Below, piece after piece: positions 15,796 through 23,107 of a stretch of DNA of 64,000 bases. The notes below the pieces were generated by a model. That model worked only from the letters and a program-made list of their open reading frames with translations. It was not told where the DNA came from and did not search any database. The stretch is from Pseudomonas sp. SST3. GTDB taxonomy: Bacteria; Pseudomonadota; Gammaproteobacteria; Pseudomonadales; Pseudomonadaceae. Every line of letters begins with the position of its first letter. Position 1 is the first letter of the stretch. Both the position numbers and the translations under genes were made by a program. The stretch covers positions 1 through 64,000 of the forward strand of contig NZ_QORI02000005.1 of the NCBI RefSeq assembly GCF_003325755.1, written 5' to 3'.

Positions 15796-16806
15796 ATGAA
15801 AGCTATCGTCTTCACCGAATACGGCCTGCCAATCGACGACCCTCGAGCATTGTTCGACAGTGAGCTGCCAGAACCTACCCCAGGGCCGCACGACCTGCTG
15901 GTGCAGGTCAGGGCCATCGCGGTGAACCCGGTCGATACCAAGGTCCGTTCTGGCAAGGGTGCTACCGAGCAGCCCAAGGTGCTCGGCTGGGACGCGGTTG
16001 GCGTAGTGCGTGCCGTAGGCGCCGACGTAACGCTGTTCCAACCCGGCGATGAAGTCTTCTATGCCGGCGCCATCGACCGTCCAGGCAGCTACAGCGAGTT
16101 GCATCTGGTCGACGAACGCATCGTCGGGCGCAAGCCGCGCAGCCTGGACGATGCCAGTGCCGCCGCTTTGCCGCTGACGTCGATCACTGCCTGGGAACTG
16201 CTGTTCGACCGCCTCGGCATGAGCGAGGGCGGTGGAGCAGGGCAGAGTCTGCTGATCCTGGGTGCCGGCGGCGGCGTGGGTTCGATCCTGACGCAATTGG
16301 CCCGCCAGTTGACCGGCCTGCAGGTGATCGGCACCGCTTCGCGCCCGGAAACCCGGGAATGGGTCAGCGCCCTGGGTGCGCATCATGTGATCGACCACAG
16401 CCGGCCGCTGGCCGAGCAGCTAAAGGGCATTGGTATCGAGGCGGTGGATCACGTGATCAGCCTCACCCACACCGACAGCTACCTTGCTCAACTGGTCGAG
16501 GTGTTGCGGCCCCAGGGCCATCTGGCACTGATCGACGATCCGGCCGTGCTCGATGTGGTGCCGCTCAAGCGCAAGTCGCTGGCGCTGCACTGGGAGCTGA
16601 TGTTCACCCGCTCGCTGTACGGGACGGACGACATGATCAAGCAGCATCAGTTGCTCAACCGTGTGGCGAAGCTGATCGACGCCGGTGTGCTTAAGACGAC
16701 TGTAGGCGAGCATTTCGGCCGCATCGAGGCGGCCAACCTGCGGCGTGCCCATGCACTGATCGAAAGCGGCAAAGCCATGGGCAAGATCGTTCTGGAAGGC
16801 TTCTGA
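15796..16806 (+). CDS. Zinc-free quinone oxidoreductase / MDR-family NADPH dehydrogenase
   Basis: The protein has 336 residues. AAGGA precedes ATG 15796. An N-terminal GroES-like domain (PGPHDLLVQVRAIAVNPVDTK, LGWDAVGVVRAVG) is followed by a Rossmann fold with the nucleotide motif LGAGGGVGS at about residue 156. It lacks the cysteines that bind structural and catalytic zinc in alcohol dehydrogenases. It probably reduces quinones or enones with NADPH in the cytoplasm. The divergent LysR gene and palindrome suggest induction by an electrophile. The MRJP-like gene follows after 44 bp. Confidence 0.88.
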   Translation: MKAIVFTEYGLPIDDPRALFDSELPEPTPGPHDLLVQVRAIAVNPVDTKVRSGKGATEQPKVLGWDAVGVVRAVGADVTLFQPGDEVFYAGAIDRPGSYSELHLVDERIVGRKPRSLDDASAAALPLTSITAWELLFDRLGMSEGGGAGQSLLILGAGGGVGSILTQLARQLTGLQVIGTASRPETREWVSALGAHHVIDHSRPLAEQLKGIGIEAVDHVISLTHTDSYLAQLVEVLRPQGHLALIDDPAVLDVVPLKRKSLALHWELMFTRSLYGTDDMIKQHQLLNRVAKLIDAGVLKTTVGEHFGRIEAANLRRAHALIESGKAMGKIVLEGF

Positions 16807-16850
16807 CTTATCCATGGACCAGCGCCCGCCGCGCGGGCAGGAGACTCATC

Positions 16851-18032
16851 ATGCGCATCGAAAAACGGTTTCGCCACACACTGTTGGCCTTGGCGCTCGC
16901 CAGTCCAGTCACCTTCGCCACGCAACTCCAGCCGCTGCCGGCGAGCGCTGCGTCGGCTCGGCCGATTGGGGTGATTGATCAGGTATTTGCATTCCATGAC
17001 GCCATGCCCACCGGCGTAACCGTCAGCGAGACCGGGCGTATCTTCGTCAACTTCCCGCGCTGGGGCGACGCCGTGCCTTTCACAGTGGGTGAAATTCGAG
17101 ACGGGAGGGTTCAGCCGTACCCCAATGCAGCCATCAACACCGAAGATCCGGACGACCCGGCCAAGGGATTCATCAGTGTGCAAAGTGTGGTCGCCGACGG
17201 CATGGGGCGTATCTGGGTGCTGGACACAGCCGCGCCGGAGTTCGCCACGCCGCGTCCAGGCGGCGCGAAGCTGGTCGCCATCGACCTGGCCAGCAACCGG
17301 GTGGTCAAGACCCTGGTCTTTCCACCTGAGGTGATCCTGCCCACCACCTATGTCAACGACATGCGCTTCGACTTCCGGGTGGGCAAGCAAGGCACGGTTT
17401 ACGTGACCGATTCATCCGTGTCCGGCCCTGGCGGCATCATCGTCATGGATATCGCCAGTGGTAAAGCCAGCCGTCGGTTGAGCGGCGCAGCACAGACCTC
17501 TGTCGACCCGGACTTCGTGCCGGTCGTGGAGGGCAGACCGGCGCTACTGACCAAAGGCACCGATGGCAAGCCGAAGGCGCTGGGGGTGGCTTCCGACGGC
17601 ATCGCTTTATCCGCGGATGGAAAAGACCTCTATTTCTCTCCGTTGTCCAGTCGCCACCTGTACGCCGTGTCAACTGCACTGTTGCGCGACCCAGCTGTGA
17701 GCGAGGCACAGCTGCAGGCTGCCGTGCGTAACCTGGGTGAGAAGGGCGCCTCCGATGGCCTCGAGGCGGATGCCGAGGGTGCCGTTTACGCCACCGACTA
17801 CGAACACAACGGAATTCGCAAGCGCCTGCCTGACGGCACGTGGCAAACCATTGTCCATGACCCGCGGGTGCTCTGGCCGGACACCCTTTCCATCGGCCCG
17901 GACGGCTACCTGTATTTCACCGCCAACCAGCTGCATCGCTCACCTGGCTTCAACGGTGGCCAGGACCTGCGTAGCAAGCCCTACAGCCTGTTGCGGGTAA
18001 AAATCGATGCAGCGCCGGCACCTACGCACTGA
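16851..18032 (+). CDS. Secreted MRJP / SMP-30-like beta-propeller protein
   Basis: The protein has 393 residues. AGGAG precedes ATG 16851. A signal peptide is visible (basic MRIEKRFR, hydrophobic LLALALASPVTFA, then a cleavage-like site near residue 23). The rest is a six-bladed propeller of the major-royal-jelly / dopachrome-conversion type (GVTVSETGRIFVNFPRWG, VYVTDSSVSGPGGIIVMDI, ADAEGAVYATDYEHNGI, WPDTLSIGPDGYLYFTANQL). It is probably a periplasmic lactonase-like or ligand-binding protein of unknown substrate. It follows the oxidoreductase and is probably co-transcribed with it. Confidence 0.85.
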   Translation: MRIEKRFRHTLLALALASPVTFATQLQPLPASAASARPIGVIDQVFAFHDAMPTGVTVSETGRIFVNFPRWGDAVPFTVGEIRDGRVQPYPNAAINTEDPDDPAKGFISVQSVVADGMGRIWVLDTAAPEFATPRPGGAKLVAIDLASNRVVKTLVFPPEVILPTTYVNDMRFDFRVGKQGTVYVTDSSVSGPGGIIVMDIASGKASRRLSGAAQTSVDPDFVPVVEGRPALLTKGTDGKPKALGVASDGIALSADGKDLYFSPLSSRHLYAVSTALLRDPAVSEAQLQAAVRNLGEKGASDGLEADAEGAVYATDYEHNGIRKRLPDGTWQTIVHDPRVLWPDTLSIGPDGYLYFTANQLHRSPGFNGGQDLRSKPYSLLRVKIDAAPAPTH

Positions 18033-18118
18033 GACGGCCTCCGCCTACGCAGCTGCAATCGGAAAAACGTTGACTTCGGACTGTGCCCGAGACGCGCGTC
18101 TGCGGGCGAGGTGAAACC

Positions 18119-18898
18119 ATGAAACCGATCATCCGTCTCGGTTACATCGACCTGAGCTTTCATGCGGCGAGTGCCGCGCTGGTGCAGCGCGTACTTGAAC
18201 GCCACGACTATGAGGTTCAGGTCAGTGCCGCGCCACATGAAGACATGTTCCGCCGCTATGGTGCCGGCGCTGTCGACATGCTGGCCTCGGCCTGGCTGCC
18301 GGCGAGCCATGGAGACTACCTGGCGCCTTATGCCGCGCAAACACGCACGCTCGGCGTACTGTACCGGCCTTACTGCATCTGGGGCGTGCCGGACTATGTT
18401 CCCGTCGACGCGGTACAGAGCGTCGCGGATCTCCTTCGCCCCGAGGTCGCTACACGAATGACGCGGCTGATCCAGGGCATCAATCCCGGCGCCGGCATCA
18501 GCCGCTTCTCCAGGGCGATTGTCCAGCAATACGGCCTCGATCGGCTCGGATATCACTTCGAGAACGGTACTCAGGCCGATTGCTTCGTGCGCTACGAACA
18601 AGCCCATGCACGGCGCGAATGGTGCGTCGTGCCACTCTGGCATCCGCAGTTCCTGCATCACTCACACCGCATTCGCCCCTTGGACGAACCCCTGGGGCTG
18701 CTCGGTGGCCAGGATGACGCAACGCTGATCGTGAGCGAGCCATTTGCCCGCGATATGCCCGCGGCATTGCTCGAGGAACTGAACCGCCTCAGTCCAGGCA
18801 ACGAAGTCATTAGCGAACTTGATCACTCGATCTGCCGCGATGGGATGTCAGCGCTGCAAGCCGCCGACGCGTGGCTGGCTCGCAGCGTTGCCCTTTGA
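18119..18898 (+). CDS. OpuAC-type glycine betaine / quaternary amine binding protein
   Basis: ATG 18119 follows GAGGTG. The product has 259 residues and no clear signal peptide. The OpuAC-like fold is recognisable (IRLGYIDLSFHAASAALVQR, VDMLASAWLPASHGDYLAPY, GINPGAGISRFSRAIVQQYG, WCVVPLWHPQFLHH). These proteins bind betaine-like compounds for ABC transporters, but no permease or ATPase gene is nearby. The missing export signal suggests a cytoplasmic binding or sensing role, or a domain of a lost system. The short gap to the next gene (28 bp) suggests co-transcription. Confidence 0.78.
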   Translation: MKPIIRLGYIDLSFHAASAALVQRVLERHDYEVQVSAAPHEDMFRRYGAGAVDMLASAWLPASHGDYLAPYAAQTRTLGVLYRPYCIWGVPDYVPVDAVQSVADLLRPEVATRMTRLIQGINPGAGISRFSRAIVQQYGLDRLGYHFENGTQADCFVRYEQAHARREWCVVPLWHPQFLHHSHRIRPLDEPLGLLGGQDDATLIVSEPFARDMPAALLEELNRLSPGNEVISELDHSICRDGMSALQAADAWLARSVAL

Positions 18899-18926
18899 AA
18901 ACACTATCTGACAGGAGAAACCACCA

Positions 18927-19580
18927 ATGGAACTCGCCAGCCTCGCCAAACGTCGCTATACCACCAAGGCTTTTGACGCCAGCCGCAAGATTCCGCAGGC
19001 GTCCATCGACGCGTTGCTTGAACAACTGCGCCACAGTCCGTCCTCGGTGAACTCGCAACCCTGGCACTTCGTCATTGCATCTACCGACGAAGGCAAGGCG
19101 CGAATCGCCAAGGGAACCGAGGGTAGCTTTGCCTACAACGCACCCAAGGTCCTCAAGGCTTCGCATGTGATCGTGTTGTGCAGCCGTAACGACATGACCG
19201 AGGAACACCTGCAGGCGCTGCTAGATCAGGAAGCGCGTGATGGCCGTTTCCATAGCGAGGATGCCAGGGTCGGGCAGGACAATGCCCGCCGCGGTTACGT
19301 AGCACTGCACCGCTATGACCAGAAGGACCTGCAGCATTGGATGGAAAAGCAGACCTATCTTGCGCTGGGGACCCTGCTGCTGGGTGCTGCCGCGCTTGGT
19401 CTGGACGCTACGCCAATGGAAGGCTTCGATTTCAAGAAGCTCGATGAGGAGCTGGGGCTGCGGGCACAGGGCCTTACCAGTCTGGTGCTGGTCGCGCTTG
19501 GCTATCGTGACGAAACCGATTTCAATGCCGGTCTACCAAAGTCGCGTCTGCCAGCGGAGCAGGTTTTCACTCATATTTAA
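18927..19580 (+). CDS. NAD(P)H nitroreductase, NfsB family
   Basis: The protein has 217 residues. AGGAG precedes ATG 18927. It matches oxygen-insensitive NfsB nitroreductases in length and motifs (KRRYTTKAFD FMN-phosphate region, RHSPSSVNSQPWHFVIA, WMEKQTYLALGTLLLGAAAL, ATPMEGFD). This FMN flavoprotein reduces nitroaromatics and quinones in two-electron steps. It completes a rightward set with the quinone oxidoreductase, in keeping with electrophile or quinone detoxification. A 233-bp stretch without a convincing gene follows. Confidence 0.9.
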   Translation: MELASLAKRRYTTKAFDASRKIPQASIDALLEQLRHSPSSVNSQPWHFVIASTDEGKARIAKGTEGSFAYNAPKVLKASHVIVLCSRNDMTEEHLQALLDQEARDGRFHSEDARVGQDNARRGYVALHRYDQKDLQHWMEKQTYLALGTLLLGAAALGLDATPMEGFDFKKLDEELGLRAQGLTSLVLVALGYRDETDFNAGLPKSRLPAEQVFTHI

Positions 19581-19813
19581 GAAACAGGCCCCCCTAAATC
19601 GACGAGCAAGCGGGCGCCACTCGGCTTCCTGATGGCAGGGTTTCGCCAGCGGCTTCTTTTGTGAAGCAACGAGCAGCCGCTACGACAGGGCTTGATCGAT
19701 CCAAGCAACCCTGGATGGTACCGATCAGCCCTATGGAAACGCCGGGGGGAGCGGCGCGCGAAGCGGCGATGATGAGGGGCCGCCTCGCGATGCCCTATAG
19801 GCGACGCTTGCGC

Positions 19814-20797
19814 TCATCGATTCACATCTACCACCACGCGACCGCGAACCTTGCCATTAAGTAACTGTTCGACGACCGGCATGGCCTCGCTCAGGCCAAT
19901 CTCATGGGTGATCTGATCGAGTAGCGAGAGGTCCAGGTCAGTGCAAAGACGCTCCCAGGCCTCGACACGCTCCTTGTAGGAACGGGTGACGCTGTTGATG
20001 CCAAGCAGACTTACACCGCGCAAGATGAAGGGCGCCACCGTTGCTGGGAATTCCATCCCTTGAGCTAGGCCGCAAGCAGCAACGACCCCATCAGCGTGCG
20101 TACCGGCGCATACGTTAGCAAGCGTATGGCTACCGACCGAGTCGATTGCCGCGGCCCATCGCTCTTTCGCAAGGGCTCGCCCGGGATTGGACAGCTCGTT
20201 GCGATCGATGACGGTAGCTGCGCCTAAGCGCTTGAGATATTCCGTTTCGCCGATTCGGCCTGTCGCGGCGATCACCTGGTAGCCTCGGCGCGCCAGCAGC
20301 GCAATGGCGAAGCTGCCAACACCGCCATTGGCCCCCGTTACGAGTACCTCGCCACGCGCCGGCGTCAGGCCATGACGCTCGAGGGCTAACAGACAAAGCA
20401 TCGCTGTATAGCCTGCAGTTCCTATTGCCATGGCCTGGCGTTCGCTCAAACCCTTCGGCAGCGGGATCAACCAATCCCCCCGCAGCCTGGCTTTCTGGGC
20501 CAATCCTCCCCAGTGGCTTTCACCTACGCCCCATCCGTTTAGCAAAACTCGGTCACCAACCTGATAGTGCGGGTGATTGCTGGCTTCAACCGTTCCGGCC
20601 AGGTCAATCCCCGGGATCATCGGGAATTGGCGGACGACCGGGCTCTTGCCGCTGATAGCCAAGCCGTCCTTGTAGTTGAGCGTGCTGTAGCTCACGCGGA
20701 CGGTAACATCGCCAGCCGGGAGCTGCTCGTCATGCAGGTCAGCTAACTGGGCTTGGTATCCGTCTGTATTCTTCTCAATAAGAATCGCCTTGAACAT
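19814..20797 (-). CDS. acuI: AcuI/YhdH-type acrylyl-CoA (enoyl) reductase
   Basis: The product has about 327 residues. The start at ATG 20795-20797 (MFKAILIEKNT) is preferred because AGGAGG stands 5 bases upstream. The family signature is strong: SYSTLNYKDGLAISGKSPVV, PMIPGIDLAGTVEAS, VLLNGWGVGESHWGGLAQKA, VTGANGGVGSFAIALL (Rossmann motif), and a C-terminal LLNGKVRGRVVVDVNR. AcuI reduces acryloyl-CoA to propionyl-CoA with NADPH. It is transcribed leftward, with the TetR regulator 45 bp upstream in the same direction. Matching operators lie before both genes. Confidence 0.88.
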   Translation of the reverse strand: MFKAILIEKNTDGYQAQLADLHDEQLPAGDVTVRVSYSTLNYKDGLAISGKSPVVRQFPMIPGIDLAGTVEASNHPHYQVGDRVLLNGWGVGESHWGGLAQKARLRGDWLIPLPKGLSERQAMAIGTAGYTAMLCLLALERHGLTPARGEVLVTGANGGVGSFAIALLARRGYQVIAATGRIGETEYLKRLGAATVIDRNELSNPGRALAKERWAAAIDSVGSHTLANVCAGTHADGVVAACGLAQGMEFPATVAPFILRGVSLLGINSVTRSYKERVEAWERLCTDLDLSLLDQITHEIGLSEAMPVVEQLLNGKVRGRVVVDVNR

Positions 20798-20811
20798 CTT
20801 CACCTCCTATT

Positions 20812-20826
20812 TAGACCGATCGTCTA
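20812..20826. promoter_or_regulatory. TetR-type operator before the acuI-like gene
   Basis: TAGAC-CGATC-GTCTA is a perfect inverted repeat 15 bp before the acuI-like start. The same site, with one changed end base, lies before the tetR gene at 21486-21500. The local TetR protein is the obvious candidate binder. Confidence 0.75.
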
Positions 20827-20842
20827 TTAATTCCCAAAAAAT

Positions 20843-21475
20843 TTAACGGCCAATCGCCGCAAAGAATCCTTCGCTGAAGATTTCCAGCGGGCGCACATCG
20901 CGGCTCAATTTGCTGCGAAGCACTGCGCCTTCCCAGCCAATCCAAAAAAAAGCGGCTAGAGAATCGCAGTCGCTATCGCTGTCTATCTGTCCTTGGCTCG
21001 CGGCTTCACGCAGACAGCAAGCCAGACGTTCCTGCCAATCAATCAGCGTATGCTCCAGAGCCAGACGGAAGCTCTCAGGCAAGGCCATGATCTCCTGTCC
21101 AAGGTTGCCCACCAGGCAACCGCGGCGGAATTCGTACTTAGCCATACCCTCCTTGGCATCCTCGACGAAGTTTCGTATGCGCTGGAGCGGTGGGTCCGCC
21201 TCGTTGAGCAGCAGGAGATCCAGTTTCCGGGCAAAGCGGCTTGCATAGCGGTCCAGTACCGCCTGTCCAAAGGCTTCTTTACTATTGAAGTAGTGATAGA
21301 ACGAGCCCTTGGGAACATTGATCCGCTTCAACACGCTGTCGATACCTGTCGCCGCAAAGCCCTGCTCGCTCAACACTTCCATCCCGCACCGAAGCAGCGC
21401 GTCGTGGGTGTCTTCACGCTCACGAGGAACCTTTGGGGGACGGCCGCGACGGGCTACTGGTTTTGCACTAGTCAT
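20843..21475 (-). CDS. TetR-family repressor of the acuI-like gene
   Basis: The product has about 210 residues. The start MTSAKPVARRGRPPK (ATG 21473-21475) avoids the operator; a longer frame would begin inside it. The N-terminal HTH is typical (LSEQGFAATGIDSVLKRINVPKGSFYHYFNSKEAFG), followed by a TetR_C ligand domain (RRGCLVGNLGQEIMALPESFR, AFFWIGWEGAVLRSKL). This subgroup usually represses a neighbouring oxidoreductase and is relieved by an electrophile. It lies upstream of acuI in the same direction and is probably autoregulated. Confidence 0.88.
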   Translation of the reverse strand: MTSAKPVARRGRPPKVPREREDTHDALLRCGMEVLSEQGFAATGIDSVLKRINVPKGSFYHYFNSKEAFGQAVLDRYASRFARKLDLLLLNEADPPLQRIRNFVEDAKEGMAKYEFRRGCLVGNLGQEIMALPESFRLALEHTLIDWQERLACCLREAASQGQIDSDSDCDSLAAFFWIGWEGAVLRSKLSRDVRPLEIFSEGFFAAIGR

Positions 21476-21485
21476 GGCAGCATAA

Positions 21486-21500
21486 TAGACCGATCGTCTC
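21486..21500. promoter_or_regulatory. TetR-type operator before the tetR gene
   Basis: TAGAC-CGATC-GTCTC is the second copy of the acuI operator (20812-20826), 11 bp before the tetR start. Two sites in the same orientation fit repression of acuI with autoregulation. Confidence 0.7.
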
Positions 21501-21642
21501 AAATATCAAGACAGCAACAACTGGGTGCTCAAATGTGCAAGGGGCTTCACGGGAGTATTGCGCAGCCGAAACTGTTCGCCTGAATCGCCCCTAGTTTCGT
21601 AGACACCTCCAGGCCTCATAATACGGCCCACTAGGAGGTGCC

Positions 21643-21921
21643 ATGAGCAACCCGCGTTATCCCGAAGAATTCAAGATTGAAGCGGTCAAGCACATCACTG
21701 AACGCGGCTTGCGCGTTGCCGATGTAGCAGAGCGTCTAGGCGTGTCCGCGCACAGCCTGTACGCCTGGGTAAAGCGCTACAGCAAACCCCAAGTACAGCG
21801 GCAGCAGGTAGATGATCAGCAGGCTGAGCTGCGTCGCTTGCGCGCGGAACTCAAGCGGGTGACCGAAGAGCGAGACATTCTAAAAAAGGCCGCCGCGTAC
21901 TTTGCCAAGGAGTCAGGCTGA
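21643..21921 (+). CDS. IS3-family OrfA (transposase DNA-binding subunit)
   Basis: The protein has 92 residues. GGAGG precedes ATG 21643. It has an N-terminal HTH_28/IS3 helix-turn-helix (YPEEFKIEAVKHITERGLRV, ...AHSLYAWVKRYSK) and a leucine-zipper-like coiled coil from about residue 58 (QQAELRRLRAELKRVTEERD). An A6G run near 21879-21885 (CTAAAAAAGG) is a standard -1 slippage site for making the OrfAB fusion. OrfA binds the element ends. Confidence 0.9.
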   Translation: MSNPRYPEEFKIEAVKHITERGLRVADVAERLGVSAHSLYAWVKRYSKPQVQRQQVDDQQAELRRLRAELKRVTEERDILKKAAAYFAKESG

Positions 21922-22793
21922 AGTACGCCTTCATCAGCAAACTGTCGGTGGAGTACCCGGTGCGGCGTCTCTGCCAGACCCTCAAGGTGCATCCCAGCGG
22001 TTACTACGCCTGGCTGGTCGAGCCGAAATCGGTACGCGCCAAGGAAGATCAACGCCTGCTCGGATTGATCAAGCATGCCTGGTTGGAAAGCGGCGGGGTC
22101 TACGGCTACCGCAAGATCCACGACGACCTGCGTGAGCTGGGCGAGCCCTGTGGCCGGCACCGTGTGGCTCGCCTGATGAGGAGAGAGGGGCTGCGCTCGC
22201 AGACCGGTTATCGCCGGCGCCCCGGGTACTACGGTGGCAAGCCGCCAGTGGCCTCGCCCAACCGTCTAGAGCGGCAGTTCAATGTCAGTGAACCGAACAA
22301 GGTCTGGGTCACCGACATCACTTACATCCGCACGTATGAGGGCTGGTTGTACTTGGCAGTGGTTCTGGATCTGTTTTCTCGCCAAGTGATCGGCTGGTCG
22401 ATGAAGCCTCGGATGTGCAGCGACCTGGCCATTGATGCGTTGCTGATGGCTGTGTGGCGGCGCAAGCCCAAGCAGGAAGTGATGATCCATTCCGACCAGG
22501 GCAGCCAGTTCAGCAGCTCGGACTGGCAGAGTTTCCTCAAGGCCAACAACCTGATCAGCAGCATGAGTCGACGCGGTAACTGTCACGACAACGCGGTCGC
22601 GGAAAGCTTTTTCTAGTTGCTGAAGCGGGAACGCATCCGACGGAAAACCTACGGAACCCGCGAAGAAGCCCGCAGTGATGTGTTCGATTACATCGAGATG
22701 TTCTATAACCCCAAGCGCCGGCACAGCAGCGCTATGCAGCTATCGCCAGTGGAGTTTGAAAAGCGCTATTTCCAGAGCTTGGAGAGTGTCTAG
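21918..22793 (+). pseudogene. IS3-family OrfB transposase with in-frame amber codon
   Basis: OrfB overlaps the end of orfA in the -1 frame (LKYAFISKLSVEYPVRRLCQ). It has HTH_21 and a DDE rve domain: first Asp in WVTDITYIRTYEGWLYLAV, second in MIHSDQGSQFSS, Glu in HDNAVAESFF. Right after that Glu block a TAG at 22614-22616 stops the frame. The next codons read LLKRERIRRKTYGTREEARS and continue to the natural end (SLESV) at 22791-22793. Homologues have Gln at the stop position (CAG), so a single C-to-T change probably inactivated the transposase. Confidence 0.85.
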
Positions 22794-22811
22794 GAAAGCT
22801 GGGGCGATTCA

Positions 22812-22941
22812 CTTTGGCAAGGTTTCCGGTCCTCAAAGCCAGCAACGGATCGCGGGAATTATCTGCAATTATCTCGACATAGATAATTGGTCGATTGTTA
22901 ACCAGTCGCCCTATCCCGGCGGTCACAGCAGCCTCAACCAT
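22812..22941 (-). pseudogene. Possible 5' fragment of a gene cut by the IS3 element
   Basis: A leftward frame starts at ATG 22939-22941 six bases after a consensus AAGGAGG. It reads MVEAAVTAGIGRLVNNRPII and runs straight into the IS right end. The ribosome site is much better than chance, so this may be the start of a gene whose remainder was lost at the IS. I do not recognise the product. The left flank of the IS shows no continuation. It may alternatively be fortuitous. Confidence 0.3.
22866..22889. promoter_or_regulatory. Inverted repeat upstream of the TrlF-like gene
   Basis: CAATTATCT-N6-AGATAATTG has perfect 9-bp arms in an otherwise GC-rich stretch, about 220 bp before the TrlF-like start. 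It could be an operator for the 23108-27424 module. It also overlaps the possible 22812-22941 reading frame, so its role is unclear. Confidence 0.4.
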
Positions 22942-23107
22942 CAAACGCCTCCTTGTCATGGACAGCACTCGGAGAAAGCGGCACATTGCCATACTGTCAA
23001 AGCACTCAATTCGGAAGCTCCGATCGTGCTGACTATGCTGCATCAGGTTCAAACGGGTAGCGCCTTGCGCACTCAAGGTATGGAAACTTTGGTCGTGAGG
23101 ACTTCAA

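Larger units (their letters stand above)
21581..22811 (+). mobile_element. IS3-family insertion sequence (IS51-like group)
   Basis: The element is 1231 bp and is bounded by imperfect inverted repeats of about 25 bp. The left end (21581) begins TGAATCGCCCC. The right end (22787-22811) ends GGGGCGATTCA. It contains overlapping orfA and orfB. No 3-bp target duplication is seen (GCC on the left, CTT on the right), so the flanks may have been rearranged after insertion. The orfB nonsense codon makes it probably non-autonomous. Confidence 0.85.

Noticed and set aside
22732..23076. 114-codon leftward frame crossing the IS right end
   Set aside because: It mixes IS and flank sequence. Only the part from ATG 22941 has a credible ribosome site and is listed as a low-confidence fragment.
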